Shown: one piece after another, positions 51,657-63,269 of the stretch
Numbering within the stretch: the stretch's first letter is position 1
How the letters are laid out: every line of letters starts with the position of its first letter
Source: Hofstenia miamia
Lineage: Eukaryota > Xenacoelomorpha > Acoela > Hofsteniidae
Assembly: GCA_900660155.1 (NCBI GenBank)
Contig: CABFPE010000212.1
Span: 475,916 to 539,915, forward strand
Length of the DNA stretch: 64,000 bases
Reading direction: 5' to 3'
Position numbers and translations under genes: made by a program
The notes under the pieces: generated by a model
The model's database searches: none
Told to the model about the DNA's origin: nothing
Seen by the model: the letters and a program-made list of their open reading frames with translations, nothing else

Positions 51657-52901
51657 TAATATGTAAATTCAGTTTTGGGCAATAATTTACTACAGTTATA
51701 TTCATGCATTTGGAATATTGTAACATATGTTTAGAAACTCAATAGTGGAAATGTTGTCAAAGGCATAATATCCGCAAAAAAGACAGTTACTACAAAAACT
51801 GATTGCTTAGTAAACATTACCAAATAAAGTTCATTTCCAATTCATTTAATGATTTATAGTTAATTTCAACGTTTCACTGAAACACTAGTTGTGCAACATT
51901 GATTACCAAAATATTCATTTAGGCAACTAAAAGACCTCAATTTCAAATGGAATTTTGCGGGTAAATATATAAAGTATCAATTAATCTAAAAATGCAATTC
52001 GATGGCAAAATTATTATTTCTTCTTTAGAAAATGCATTGATCTTGCTCTTTGATATTTACATATTGTTAATTTTTTAATATTTTAGGGGAATTATGTTCA
52101 TCAAAATTACTTAAATAGAAATGATCAATGTACAAAATATATTGAGTGAGGTATTATTCGTTCTCTTAACCCTATTTTTACTAGTGTAACTTTTAATTAA
52201 CAAATCTGTGTTCGCATTTTTTAATTATTTTATACAAGTCTTTTAAGAAATATTGAAAGGTTTTTACATTGACACATATATGGGTTAGATGTCGCTCATG
52301 CAATGATGAAAGTATGCGCTAAAACATATTCTTATGAATGAATTACATGCATATAAGAATTTTTTCAATGAGAAATTTGATTTTTATAAAATTATTCGAG
52401 TTATTTCCATACCTATTGTTCAGATAATGAGAGTTTGTAATGCCCCTGGGAACAACAAATAGCCTGAAATATTTTTTACTGAAAACAATTCGAGTGATTA
52501 AAATCTAAAAAAATCACAAGATAGAGAAATATCTTCATCAGCTCGAGAGTTATAAGTGCTTAAACATTTTTGTTGAAGTCATCACAAATTGTGAAAATTT
52601 CTAGTAGAATAGGGTTAACAGCGCCATGAAAAATAAAAAATTTAATCATGGATGTATATTGCTGATGAAATGAATTGCTTACGACTTGGAGAATGTTGAT
52701 GAGTTTTAAGTCGCAATAAACGGTGTTATTAACCAGCGATGGCACAGAATATTTCACGAGATAATCATTTAAGAATGTCTTCAATCTTCGTTCAGATTGA
52801 CATTTTCTTTCTTCTCCAAACACAATGCAAATTACTAAATAGGGTAATAAATTCAAACGAAGTTTTTGCATGCGTTTTAATGCGTTTCTTAACTTCGGCA
52901 T
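18405..52901 (-). CDS. Cys-loop (nicotinic-type) ligand-gated ion channel subunit, 8 of about 9 exons found
   Basis: Pentameric channel subunit of the plasma membrane, about 420 residues. Exons in transcript order: 52683-52901, 40498-40542, 40415-40457, one not found, 38012-38158, 30471-30739, 24472-24615, 20143-20289, 18405-18580. Seen: signal peptide, N-terminal helix, Cys-loop with exactly 13 residues between cysteines, pre-TM1 arginines (SLRRREKY), TM1 with LVLPA, TM2 starting NEKLTL, TM3, very short intracellular loop, MA helix and TM4. Splice phases agree at every join except the gap. Family knowledge: Glu before TM2 (position -1') favours cation flow. Odd: loop D Trp is Arg (DIRLRERC), loop B Trp is Gln (QSQSY), and loop C lacks the vicinal Cys pair, so acetylcholine binding by this subunit as a principal face is unlikely. 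The best alternative is an accessory or divergent-ligand subunit. Confidence 0.93.
19165..19640 (+). pseudogene. Tc1-like transposon remnant, internally deleted
   Basis: Starts with a terminal motif (GCTCAACTAAAAAAAGTGAC) and jumps into the C-terminal transposase: FFTNYNIQIMQWPPNLPDLV then NVWQILKYLVKKKSNKSE, the Tc1 WPxxSPDLNPIENxW box. The same family is present in opposite orientation at 61450-61960. It lies in the last intron of the channel gene. Confidence 0.75.
19786..19875 (+). CDS. Exon-like block, unassigned
   Basis: 90 bases, open in phase 0, between atattag and AAGAAA|gtaagt: NDDFPNCHPVSGATTIEVDI then LCNPVKGFKK. The Cys spacing and the xTTIxVxxxC pattern are faintly like an MRH (mannose-6-phosphate receptor homology) segment. 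No partner exon was found. It lies on the opposite strand inside the last intron of the channel gene. Confidence 0.25.
20143..20289 (-). CDS. Channel exon 8: TM3 and start of the intracellular loop
   Basis: Entered in phase 1 after ttgtag: GGFVLFNVVLITYAIFFTVF is TM3 (family GKYLLFTMVLVTLSIIVTV), then IQKLYQSKPRKLLPQLIRLT, matching the HHRSPxxHxMPxWVR turn. The junction after PLI/PLF is conserved with vertebrate alpha7-type genes. Donor ATAG|gtatca, phase 1. Confidence 0.9.
20600..24200 (-). mobile_element. Ty3/Gypsy LTR-retrotransposon fossil
   Basis: Old, broken copy in the intron between channel exons 7 and 8, in the same orientation as the gene. Parts recognised in pol order on the minus strand: reverse transcriptase (YSTLNLCKTYWQVPM, about 22350-22150), the RT/RNase H region (NPNDKFILDTDIS, about 21960-21750) and the integrase core (about 20950-20750). 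Sequence upstream to about 24.2 kb may be protease and gag but is not recognisable. No LTRs seen. Many breaks; the edges are approximate. Confidence 0.75.
23673..23703. repeat. (AT)n microsatellite
   Basis: About 15 AT units. Confidence 0.95.
24472..24615 (-). CDS. Channel exon 7: end of TM1 and pore-lining TM2
   Basis: Acceptor catttag, entered in phase 1: VVSLALLLIPVQNNEKLTL continues TM1 into TM2 (family FYLPSDSGEKVTL). TM2 keeps Glu -1', Lys 0', Thr 2', Thr 6' and Leu 9' but has Gln-Asn at 11'-12' and Asn at 14', unusual polar residues. It ends SNQVPPSSLHFPLF, the VPPTS turn of the family. Donor TTTG|gtatga, phase 1. Confidence 0.9.
24616..27833. other. Channel intron, no feature seen in most of it
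   Basis: AT-rich intron sequence. A patch at 27420-27530 has GTGG/CCAC-rich words (CATCAGTGGACTTGTGGTGG) like those of the MITE next to it. Confidence 0.5.
27834..28605. mobile_element. MITE with CCACCAGTGG-rich ends
   Basis: Outer ends ATTCCCACATAGCCA and, inverted, ATTCCCATGTAGCCA. Inside each end is a cluster of palindromic words such as CCACCAGTGG and CCACTGGTGG (27850-27960 and 28500-28590). The middle is AT-rich with no coding capacity. Superfamily unknown. Confidence 0.7.
28620..29460 (-). pseudogene. CR1/jockey-like LINE, C-terminal part
   Basis: Minus strand has MLNSFVLSNFNYCCFLFQNI, then SLAKIFNWAIRTLNYIDKHK (the family SHxxYCxxxW and LQKRAIRxI region), and near the 3' end SRLWNDLNLEIKKEKNYKHF, the usual LWNxLP end motif. 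Broken. In the channel intron between exons 6 and 7. Confidence 0.75.
30471..30739 (-). CDS. Channel exon 6: loops B/C, pre-TM1 and first part of TM1
   Basis: Joins exon 5 in phase (CAIS|LQSQSYQNTEF). Contains NDEWDLNG (family NGEWxL), then KTEDTLNFDLIIYTISLRRR, aligning with the YPDVTFxxxxRRR strand, and the start of TM1 (YSMYILVLPACCNY). Donor TATG|gtaagt, phase 1. The loop C position has no CysCys pair and the loop B Trp is Gln. Confidence 0.9.
30921..30946. repeat. (TA)n microsatellite
   Basis: 13 TA units beside the hAT remnant. Confidence 0.95.
30947..31230 (+). pseudogene. hAT transposase C-terminal (dimerisation domain) remnant
   Basis: Reads SSDVERLLSIAGLAFFDIQQ (31108-31170), the hAT family SSxxxERxFSxAGxxxxxxR box, with a preceding open stretch (PVGEKLAAPDAVLPITKF). 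A stop and a frame change separate the parts. Lies in the channel intron between exons 5 and 6. Confidence 0.65.
31652..31714. repeat. 16-base tandem repeat, about four units
   Basis: Unit TGGGCGAAAGTCATTA with small changes. Confidence 0.8.
32578..34387 (-). mobile_element. R4/Dong-type LINE, copy A, 5'-truncated
   Basis: Ends on the minus strand in a TAA/ATA tail (32578-32611). Reverse transcriptase at 33870-34300 has FRRGIFQGDSLAPLLF and GHLCYMDDLKMYASS (intact YMDD). A 391-codon open frame at 32699-33874 follows: RT thumb region, then CRLYKKEAETVDDMIAGC with HD, and the restriction-like endonuclease (IVVVDKEKRVGTGIDIAVP, KYRELAEEIERLW). The Asp of the endonuclease RPD motif is Ala here (RPAIVV). 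The lack of an N-terminal region shows 5' truncation at about 34385. Confidence 0.88.
34388..36740 (-). mobile_element. R4/Dong-type LINE, copy B, longer but more decayed
   Basis: Its 3' TAA tail is at 34388-34403, then the same 3' UTR as copy A. Endonuclease keeps PD (EAQKPDMIVVEKEK, IDIEVPKNRNVESK). RT at 35454-35840 has GIFQGDSLAPLLFVVSL and the catalytic box as WYMDNLKMYVSS (YMDN, not YMDD). A 5' coding part at 36512-36727 begins MCEFSTITGRECWKAEV. Several frame breaks. 34441-34580 is duplicated at 34646-34785 around a 63-base fragment foreign to the element, bounded by N at 34581 and 34645: an assembly fault. Confidence 0.85.
36741..37658. other. Channel intron, nothing recognisable
   Basis: AT-rich, no coding or repeat signal seen. 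Confidence 0.4.
37659..37963. mobile_element. MITE next to channel exon 5
   Basis: Ends CCAGTAAACAGAACTGTTGT and, inverted, CCAGTAAACATAGAATTGTT, each continuing into GTAACGACGTC. About 305 bases; no coding capacity. The right end is 48 bases from the exon 5 donor. Confidence 0.8.
38012..38158 (-). CDS. Channel exon 5: Cys-loop
   Basis: 147 bases, entered in phase 2 and left in phase 2 (ATTTC|gtgagt). Contains MYDGTVLVKDVTSTVRVF and then C-EMDATRFPYDIQT-C, the 13-residue Cys-loop with the family FPYD/FPFD core. Hemmed in by a MITE ending 48 bases away on one side and a mariner copy starting 42 bases away on the other. Confidence 0.93.
38201..38872 (-). mobile_element. mariner-like transposon, internally deleted
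   Basis: Ends read ACAGGGTGGGCGAAAAAAAT and, inverted, ACAAGAAGGGCCAAAAAATG, both running on to GTT(A/T)CCACTTTT, next to TA. Minus strand keeps the transposase C-terminus: SPADYFLWGYLKERVYYNN, then ALKTNIRQEIRRIPLEM. 38542-38613 is repeated at 38629-38700 across six Ns (38623-38628), an assembly duplication. It lies 42 bases upstream of the exon 5 acceptor. Confidence 0.82.
38873..40414. other. Channel intron(s) that should hold the missing exon 4
   Basis: The exon for the strand with the family WxPD motif (about 76 bases, entering phase 1 and leaving phase 2) should lie here. I could not find a stretch that fits motif, borders and phase together. Confidence 0.4.
40415..40457 (-). CDS. Channel exon 3 (43 bases)
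   Basis: Reads AYQLAHVSWDPIAYG, matching the family strand (D)YxLxWNPxxYG. Acceptor tttaag, donor ACG|gtaata, leaving phase 1. It lies only 40 bases downstream of exon 2 in the transcript direction, a very short intron beside multi-kilobase ones. Confidence 0.82.
40498..40542 (-). CDS. Channel exon 2 (45 bases, loop D strand)
   Basis: Exactly 45 bases, the size of the equivalent exon in vertebrate nicotinic receptor genes. Reads NEKENTMDIRLRERC, aligning with NEKxQxxTTNVWLxxxW. Borders gtttag| and TGT|gtaagt, phase 0 on both sides. The ligand-site Trp of loop D is Arg and the following Trp is Cys. Confidence 0.85.
40543..43380. other. Channel intron 1, left part
   Basis: AT-rich, no gene. 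Short local repeats at 41500-41600 (GACCGATAATG twice, GTAGCTAGCGTT twice). (TA)n at 43090-43109. Confidence 0.4.
43385..45000 (-). pseudogene. CR1/jockey-like LINE fragment in channel intron 1
   Basis: Minus strand in order: KADITPIYKRGDP and ENYRPI-like pieces (44650-44740), LFDLWKAFDSINHKILAMKL and LGINDDNMDLINDYLKNSYQ (44305-44480), VPQGSILGPTL-like box (near 44260), and the 3' WNNLSMDIR end motif (43520-43560). RT order is preserved over 1.6 kb with several stops and frame changes. Confidence 0.78.
45880..46415. repeat. Left arm of an inverted tandem-repeat element
   Basis: About three units of some 125-130 bases with the shared words TGTAAAAAATTCCAC, ACATGCAAA and ATCATTGTAATTTA, ending at ATGGAAAAATATTCTCCATA. 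All are the reverse complement of units at 48370-49260. Confidence 0.7.
46416..48369. other. Spacer between the inverted arms
   Basis: AT-rich, no transposase or other coding signal recognised. A short (AT)n lies at 46952-46966. Confidence 0.45.
48370..49260. repeat. Right arm of the inverted tandem-repeat element
   Basis: Two successive sets, each starting GAATATTTTTCCGTTTTGTA (about 48392 and 48926), each with about three units of period near 125 bases (GTGGAATTTTTTACA at about 48568, 48694, 49112). Opposite orientation to 45880-46415. Confidence 0.7.
49261..50469. other. Channel intron 1, no feature recognised
   Basis: AT-rich. An open stretch near 49884-50156 (minus) does not resemble a known protein and is not supported as an exon. 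Confidence 0.35.
50470..50830 (+). pseudogene. Tc1-like transposase fragment
   Basis: Plus strand reads WEENKFNFYSLDCFQLY, then HDESMPPEAFSKHLNGGGHA and IICGALS, matching the Tc1 series DEKKFNLDGPDGxxYYWHD and GGGSVMVWGAFS. The catalytic Asp is Glu (WEEN) and stops follow. Different region of the protein from the 19 kb and 61 kb remnants. Confidence 0.7.
50955..51005 (-). mobile_element. Lone piggyBac-like terminus
   Basis: Read on the minus strand from TTAA (about 51000): CCCTCAGATGACAATTGGGG then TCCATTGGACCCCAGAG, with a perfect GGGGTCCATTGGACCCC palindrome. CCC after TTAA is the piggyBac end form. No partner end found. Confidence 0.4.
51375..51655 (+). mobile_element. CR1/L2-like LINE 3' end with (TAA)n tail
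   Basis: Plus strand reads VMPRTRTSYGDRSFSASATL then LWNKLPIYIKQSSSLVTFK, the usual C-terminal end of CR1/L2 ORF2, followed by 120 bases and a (TAA)n tail at 51618-51655. Confidence 0.8.
51656..52682. other. Channel intron 1, right end
   Basis: AT-rich, nothing recognised. Confidence 0.4.
52683..52901 (-). CDS. Channel exon 1: signal peptide and N-terminal helix
   Basis: Starts at ATG 52901 (MPKLRNALKR) or more likely at the second Met, 52871 (MQKLRL), directly before the hydrophobic core LLPYLVICIVFG, a good signal peptide. Then LKTFLNDYLVKYSVPSL matches the family's first helix (LxxxYxxxxRP) and DLKLINILQV matches the first strand (GLxLxQIIxV). Donor GTC|gtaagc, phase 0. No promoter motif could be assigned upstream. 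Confidence 0.85.
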
Positions 52902-53649
52902 GTGTAAATTTTATATATTAAGTTGTAGGGGTGCTAACTTCAAATACAATGTCAATGAGATAAAAGAGAGTGCTACATAAATGAAAAATTGAGTTTAATA
53001 TGCCATTTTCTCTCACTATAACCGCAGACAAACACAATACGAACATATCTAGAAAGCTAAATTTATAGCTTTTTTGATATTCCCCATTTTATGCGGTAAA
53101 AATAGTTTGCTAGTGTGGAAATATTAACACAATTTTACAATCCCGGCATTAATGACAATGTATTGAATCCCTTATATTATATCATCAATGGGCCAATTTT
53201 TAATTAAAATGTTTAAAACGATATGCTAAAAAAGTCCTCATTTCTCTATTTATATATCATGACATTTCTAAATACCACATTTTAAATGAATATTTGAATA
53301 TTTAAAAGCGCTATGAATTTCAGCCTGGCGATTTGCAGTTCAGTAAGTACAAGTGCATTAAATTATAGTAAAGTTTCGCTAAGTGTATAAAAAGTATCGC
53401 AAATTCCCATCATCCTTGTGGTTGACTAATGACCTCATTGCGTTCGATTTGAAACAACAGAACGTAAATGATAATTCCAATGTTTAACTATCAAGGGAGA
53501 GTTCAATAATTACATCAAGCTGCAAGAGAGGGAGCGAGGCGCATTCATATTTACAGAAATGGAATGGAAGTTGCATTATTTTTTTTAATGCTAGCACATA
53601 CCCAGAGTTGCCTCTATGTGTTTATTGTACAGAAATAAGCCACATTCAA
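52902..53649. other. Region upstream of the channel gene
   Basis: Should contain the 5' UTR and promoter. No motif stands out from the AT-rich background. Confidence 0.3.
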
Positions 53650-53839
53650 GGGCGTACGCAGGATTGTTGCGAAAATTTTTTAAAATATTGAGAAAATAGA
53701 CCTTAAAAAATGCATTTCACTATCCTAGATTTTAAATTTTTCAATTTTTTACGAAAAATTTTTTGATTTATCCAGTCAAAATCAAATTTGGAAACCTGAC
53801 GGGGGACATTCCGCCATGCCCCCCCCTGCGTACGCCACT
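53650..53839. mobile_element. MITE with GGCGTACGCA ends, second copy
   Basis: Perfect terminal inverted words GGCGTACGCAGG and CCTGCGTACGCC. Inner sequence is the reverse complement of 13709-13934. Confidence 0.75.
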
Positions 53840-54111
53840 GCCCACATTTACTTAAAACATTGAAAATTTCTAGTGGGAAGATGTTAGCACTTTCATAAGT
53901 AGTTCCGACAATTATTCATGTTTTCGGAACTACACATCGCTACCCCCTAGAATTTGACAGAAATGTACTTAATAGATCAATATAAGAAAATTTCAAGCAA
54001 GCATATTAATTTTTTTGGAGCAATGAATATAAAAAAAGAGGCGCAGGTAGTTCAACCCACCTCCTTGAAGCTGCTTATCAAACATGTTAGACGTTTTGTG
54101 TTGTCTATAAG

Positions 54112-54260
54112 CAGACTTGTCAACAGCTTCTAACGAGCCGACCTGAGCTGAGCTTGAGCACAGTATATGATTTACAACTAGCCCAAAACAAACCTATTTT
54201 AGGCAAAGCAAGTTTATAGTTCTGCTTGTTAATTTAATTATGGAGATTTTTCTTATTTTT
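54112..54260. mobile_element. Partial copy of the GAGCCGAGC MITE
   Basis: Shares ACTTGTCAAC, GAGCTTGAGCACAGTAT and a 50-base block (AAGTTTATAGTTCTGCTTGT onwards) with 54652-54773, and stops at the N at 54261. Confidence 0.6.
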
Positions 54261-54261
54261 N

Positions 54262-54600
54262 CAAGATGCTGGAAGCCGGTTAACCGCCCTTGAAGCAGAA
54301 TTCACAAGCTTAGTCGACAGTAACTTTCGCTTAGAGGATGTTTGTCAGCAAATGGAATCGCGAGCCAGTAGTTTGCGTGCAGAAGAGGCTTCTTTTCGAG
54401 AAATGAGCGAGCATATGGCCAAAGAAGCAGAAAAGAAGCGTAGGCAGGTTGAAAATCAAATGGAATCCGCAGAACGAGAAGAAAAGAGAAAGATCGGTGC
54501 AGAACAAAGACAACGTCGAAATGAAATGCGGGTTCACAAGCAACTCGAAAGTCAAAACGATGGGTTCATCGATGACGACGAGGTTGGTTTGTTTCTTCAG
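54262..54600 (+). CDS. Coiled-coil protein exon, unassigned
   Basis: One open frame starting GSRLTALEAEFTSLVDSNF, then a long charged helix rich in Glu, Arg, Lys and Gln (EAEKKRRQVENQMES, EREEKRKIGAEQRQRR), ending NDGFIDDDEVGLFLQ and a stop at 54601. It is much less AT-rich than its surroundings and has heptad-like spacing, so it looks like real protein. GACGAG|gttggt at 54582 could be a donor. An N at 54261 adjoins it and the flanks are two copies of one MITE, so this may be a contig placed here by gap filling. I do not recognise the family. Confidence 0.5.
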
Positions 54601-54651
54601 TAACAAATTATAAATCTTTTTTTTTTAAATTGCTAGGTTTTAGGCTAGTCA

Positions 54652-55012
54652 TACCAGACTTGTCAACGAGCCGAGCTTGAGCACAGTATTTGATATACAA
54701 AGAGCCTATTTTAGGCAAAACAAGTTTATAGTTCTGCTTGTTAATTTAATTATGGAGATTTTTCTTATTTTTTGCAGTCAGTATGCCTTTCCTATAATCT
54801 TATTTAAGAAATGTTTATTAAATAATAGGAAGAGTTATGTAAAAATTATTTGAGCACAATATTTTTAAAAAAATACCTAGCTAAAACGAGCCTCATTCAA
54901 AGATTTTATGTGGCGAGCCAGCCGAGCCGAACTTACACTAAATTTAAATGAGCCGAGCTGACCTGAGCCGAGCCGAGCCAAGCTTTGAAATGTTGGCTCG
55001 TTGGCAAGTTTG
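54652..55012. mobile_element. MITE with GAGCCGAGC words
   Basis: Left end GACTTGTCAACGAGCCGAGC; right end inverted AACTTGCCAACGAGCC. A run of GAGCCGAGC-type words lies near the right end (54905-54985). No coding capacity. Confidence 0.65.
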
Positions 55013-55709
55013 TTTATAACTCTTACTTTTTTTTCATTATACAAAGCAATGTTGGACTACTTTCCACTATCATCTCTTCAATTTTTACGCAGCTGTTTCT
55101 TGAGCTCACTAAGTATTGATAAATGCATATCACCTTGCGTAACTGTGTCATACTCACTCCTAGAAATTCTTAAAAAAAATATTCTCGATATTTAGGAATT
55201 CAAATCTGGAATCAACGGGGAATAAAACTATTATGAAAGTTTTTAGTGCTTCAAGGTAACCTGTTTAGAATAAGGAGACATTTTTTTCAATAAGTTTCTT
55301 TTGCTAAATTTAATTCTGTTATCGTATCGTAGTGAACGAAATTGGTTCCATCATTGAACATCTCTACACTTTGAATTACACAGCTAACTAACTCCCTCTT
55401 AGCAATAGTTCAGAACAGGCCTAAATTGGAATCACCGAACAATTGTCACTATTATTGAATGACCCGACCCTATTCCGAAAAAAAATTACCCGTTTCCACT
55501 CCTGATCAGAACACTGAATTAAAGTATATTCTTGACTTATAATCTGAAATTAAATTTAATCCTATGCCTCTGTGAACGGTATCTCTATATATATACATTG
55601 TATGTAAAACATAGCAATGTTTATTAAGTGTAGTTAAAGCAGATTTATTGATCACATTATGTTTATGCTGATGATGATTTAAAATCAAAAACAGTACGAG
55701 GATATTATG

Positions 55710-55753
<44 letters not shown>

Positions 55754-58650
55754 AGTAGGTAGATTTGTATCAGCTGTTCATATATAAAATTGTCAATCAT
55801 TTACATTAATTCGAAGCAATATCAAAACATAGTGCATGCAATATAAATCTATCTAATTACTACAATTATAGCAGCCAGCTGAAATGGGAGTTTACAGGTA
55901 TTTCTTTAGAACGTAGGTTGTCTTGTACTATTGAGCGAATAAACTATAATAAACTTACATAATAAAAGGATTAGAGAAGACACTGCTGCGACCATGCTAC
56001 CAATTATTTATCTTAGCAATGTGTACTCTTTCTTTTCCATTAATAAAATAGCCAATAGAGTTAACTTTAAATCAGAATTTACTGTTTATAGAAGTATAAT
56101 TCTACAAAAATCTTAAATATTTAATTTGCGTTTCTGCAAATCATAAGTAATTATTTATTTGGAATTGAAACAATTTTTCCTCTAAATCTAGGGGATTAGT
56201 ATTTTTTCACAATTAAAGAAATTTCGAAATGTTATGTTTATTTTTAAGCAATTGATATGTTTCATTTAATACAACAATTAGCAAGTTCTACAAATGCATA
56301 AAAAGGTTCTTAGCGTGAATTTTTTTATGAACAAGCGACAAGCCCATTCATTTGAAATTTTTCTAGTAAGATTGCCATCGATTGACTGAAAATATCAACA
56401 TTTAACATTAATTGACTTTGATAATTATTTTCGAACTGCTTTTGTTAATTCATTTACTATTTTTACAAACCAAATGACTAATGCAACTAGTAAACCAAAA
56501 AAATTGAATTATAATTTCTTTAATAATTATTCATTGTAGGAATAATGTGACTATCTCTCTAAATTTGAAAAGCATCATGAAATCTCAATGAATCGGAAAT
56601 TTTTAAGACAAACTTTGATGATAACATCATTTTGAACGTAAGCTAGGCAACTAAACCCAAGTCTCGAATTGAGGAACCCGCTGTGCAGCATTTCGACAGT
56701 TTTTAGAACCATTGTAGGTATTGGTAGCGAAACCAAGCAGTATTTACTTTGCAAAAGCTCATTTTTTACATTTTATCAATATTTTCATTGGGTTATAGAA
56801 AATAACATACAGTATCATAAAAAAAGCTTATATAGTAATCGATAATGTTGATAAAGTTTACTACCTCTTTTCAAATACACTTCCAAAATTTTGCATAAAA
56901 AATATAAAAATCATAGAAAATTCAAAATTGATATAAATATGGCCCACAAATCTTCAAACCTGAAATAAAACTATTATAGATTATAGTGTTCTAAATAATA
57001 AATAACAACAATATACAATCATTAAAACTTTAAGTAATTTTCAAAATATTATAGAAAAATTAAGTTTCACAAAAAGTATATGAAATTTTAAATGGTGCTA
57101 TTTTCTAAGAATCACTTCATTTACAAAATCAAGAACTAGTTAAATGCATTAACAAACTACTGGCATAATTGGTAAATTCAGTATATTTACCCTAATGAGA
57201 ATTTTTCTGCGATTAGTCGCACGCGCTGCACTGCAGTGGTAGGGCAAACATTTAAGATGTTTGTTCTGCAATTGCATCACTTGAATTTGATATTGCCAAC
57301 ATCATAGTGCAAGAGTCTTTTATGAGGGCTACTGGAAAGTTTTGTGCAAGATGGCCCAACGAGTTTGTTAATAAAGTATAAGTAGCACTTCGATATTGAT
57401 CGAGTTTTAAAATGCGCGAAACTGCTTTAATAGCAGTTCTTGGCCATCCTCATAAGACTTCAGCTGCTATAGGAGCAAACAGAATCTTTTCTTTTGTGCG
57501 TGCAATTGTATGATTTTGATATTTCCTTTCAATTGCTTGGCTGATTCCATAACCTGCTTCTGAAGTGCCTAAGGTAAATTTGATGGTTGCAAAGAACAGA
57601 TTACAGTGACAATTAGAGCAGCAGGTTGATCGCTAAACGCAATCGAAAGAAATTCTCACCAGGGAGGTATAGACTATTTGCGATTAAACCCTTTTTCACA
57701 TACTGGTGATAATCAATTGCATGTGAACCCAAAGACAACCATGCCTACTAATTCTGTCCCCATTTCCAGTGCAAGAAACGCATGGTCACCCAGAATTGCA
57801 AAAACGGCAATCCTAGATGAATTTTAGAGGCAACGCGAAATTTCTTCTGATCGAAGGTGAAAGCCACGTTTCTATTTTCATGCAACTATTAATCAAGATC
57901 GGGCATATGGAAACGAAAGGGACTAAAGTTGTGTTTTCGCACGAAGAGAAGATTTTCAAACTCTTTTTATTAAATTATTGTTGAAAAGTTTGTTGTTTTG
58001 GAGAAGTTAGAAGTTCTTTGGATATATCAGTGAAGAATTTGTTCTCAAGGAAATCAGGTATTTCAATTCCAGGGAGATCCCTCACTAACTTGCTGAAGCA
58101 AATAATGATGCAACATACGCTGCTTTGTAAAGCTCTGAGATACGACGAAAACCCATGCCAGATAATGATGTTGAAAGCCGAGCTGTATTCAAGCAGTTTC
58201 TGATAACACTGAGACAACAAGCAATTCAAGAGTCAGGTTGAAAGGAATGAGATTCATGTAGTGCACCTTCAACTTCAGGGGAGGAACATGTTGTGCGAAT
58301 AGAATACATTAATTTTGGAGTACCAATTTAAGTTCGTAAAATCCATTAGCATAATGAGGATCTTTAAGCATGCATAATTTATCTAGAACTTTCTTAACTT
58401 TCAAACACGTTTGTGCATAGAAACAGCTTTGTATTAGATTGAACCAATCATTGAACCTAGAATCTCACGTCCTTCTGAGTTGCTTCGAGTTATTTCAGCA
58501 TTAATAGAATTTAACTCAGATTTAACCATAGTTTGTATTTGCCCATATAGTCCCGCCTTTCTCTTCCACATTCGTTACTAAGTTTGAAATTATCATCTAT
58601 TCAATCTATAAAAAACAAATCTAGCGATCCCTCCATTCTCCCAACTTGGT
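55013..58650. other. Intergenic DNA
   Basis: (AT)n at 55711-55750. 57190-58330 is less AT-rich with several short open frames on both strands and looks like decayed coding DNA, but I could not name a family. No host gene seen. Confidence 0.4.
55711..55750. repeat. (AT)n microsatellite
   Basis: About 20 AT units. Confidence 0.95.
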
Positions 58651-58659
58651 CTCTAACAA

Positions 58660-59110
58660 AATTGCTCAAGATATAATAGCTGATCTACTAAAATTGGCCA
58701 ATATTATTCCTTTATTTAAAAAAGATGACCCAAAATATTGTTGGAACTATAGACCTATTTTTATTACATCGCCAATTAATAAGATTTTTGAAAGACTTTT
58801 TTAAATCAAATTAACGAACATTTATGCAAAAATAATCTTTATTATTAAAATCAATATAGCCTTCACAAATATTTTTCTACAAATGATGCTTTGTTAACAG
58901 CTACCGAAAATTGGAGAAATACCATAAATATTGATGAATGTTCCGAAGTTGCATGCCTAGATTTATCAAAAGGTTTTGACTTGATCGACTAACACATTTT
59001 AAATTAAAAAATATAAAAATTCTGGGTTTCTCATACAAAAGTGCAGATCTAATAAGCAGCTATCTTCATAATCGTAAACAAAGAGTTAAACTGACAATTT
59101 CATAAATATC
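58660..59110 (+). pseudogene. CR1/jockey-like LINE reverse transcriptase fragment
   Basis: Plus strand reads LLKLANIIPLFKKDDPKYCW, NYRPIFITSPINKIFERLF, TNDALLTATENWRNTINIDE, VACLDLSKGFDLID and SYLHNRKQRVKLTIS, RT motifs in the right order. Stops between them show it is dead. It ends about 170 bases from the candidate AFG3L2 polyadenylation signal. Confidence 0.82.
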
Positions 59111-59409
59111 ATAACGTATATAGTCTAGATGTGATATTCGAGCTTTTCACAACTCGAAATCAATAACCAAAATTGGAATTCCATGCTAAAGTATAGTAAA
59201 ACAAAGCAGATAGGAATAGTTTACAGTGCTTCAGTGTTGGATGAGTATTTAACGTAGGAAAAAGTTGCAATATGAAGGCTATTTTATTACAATACATACA
59301 CAATAGTTCTAGAAGAGCATAAGCCGGGTTTTAGATATTCTACTTAAAAATAATTCGTGTCAATATTTTGGATGAAAATTTTAATTTAAAAATGTATGTA
59401 TAAAACAAA

Positions 59410-63050
<3,641 letters not shown>

Positions 63051-63269
63051 CTAAACAAATGTTTCTAATTGGAATGTGTTTGAATCATTACACTAGTGAA
63101 GTACGCCATGGCTAAATTAAAAAATGTTTTAAAATTAGAAAGCAAAAATAGCAATAAGTTTACAGTATGTGGTCACGTAAGTATTGTCAGATTCCTAAAT
63201 TTTAAAAAAGAAAATTGGTATAGAAGAGGAAAATCCTACAATGACTGGTTTCATCTGCCTCCAGAGTAN

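Noticed and set aside
57190-58330. Several medium frames on both strands suggesting a gene
   Set aside because: Frames break often, no motif could be named, and no splice pattern links them; probably a decayed element.
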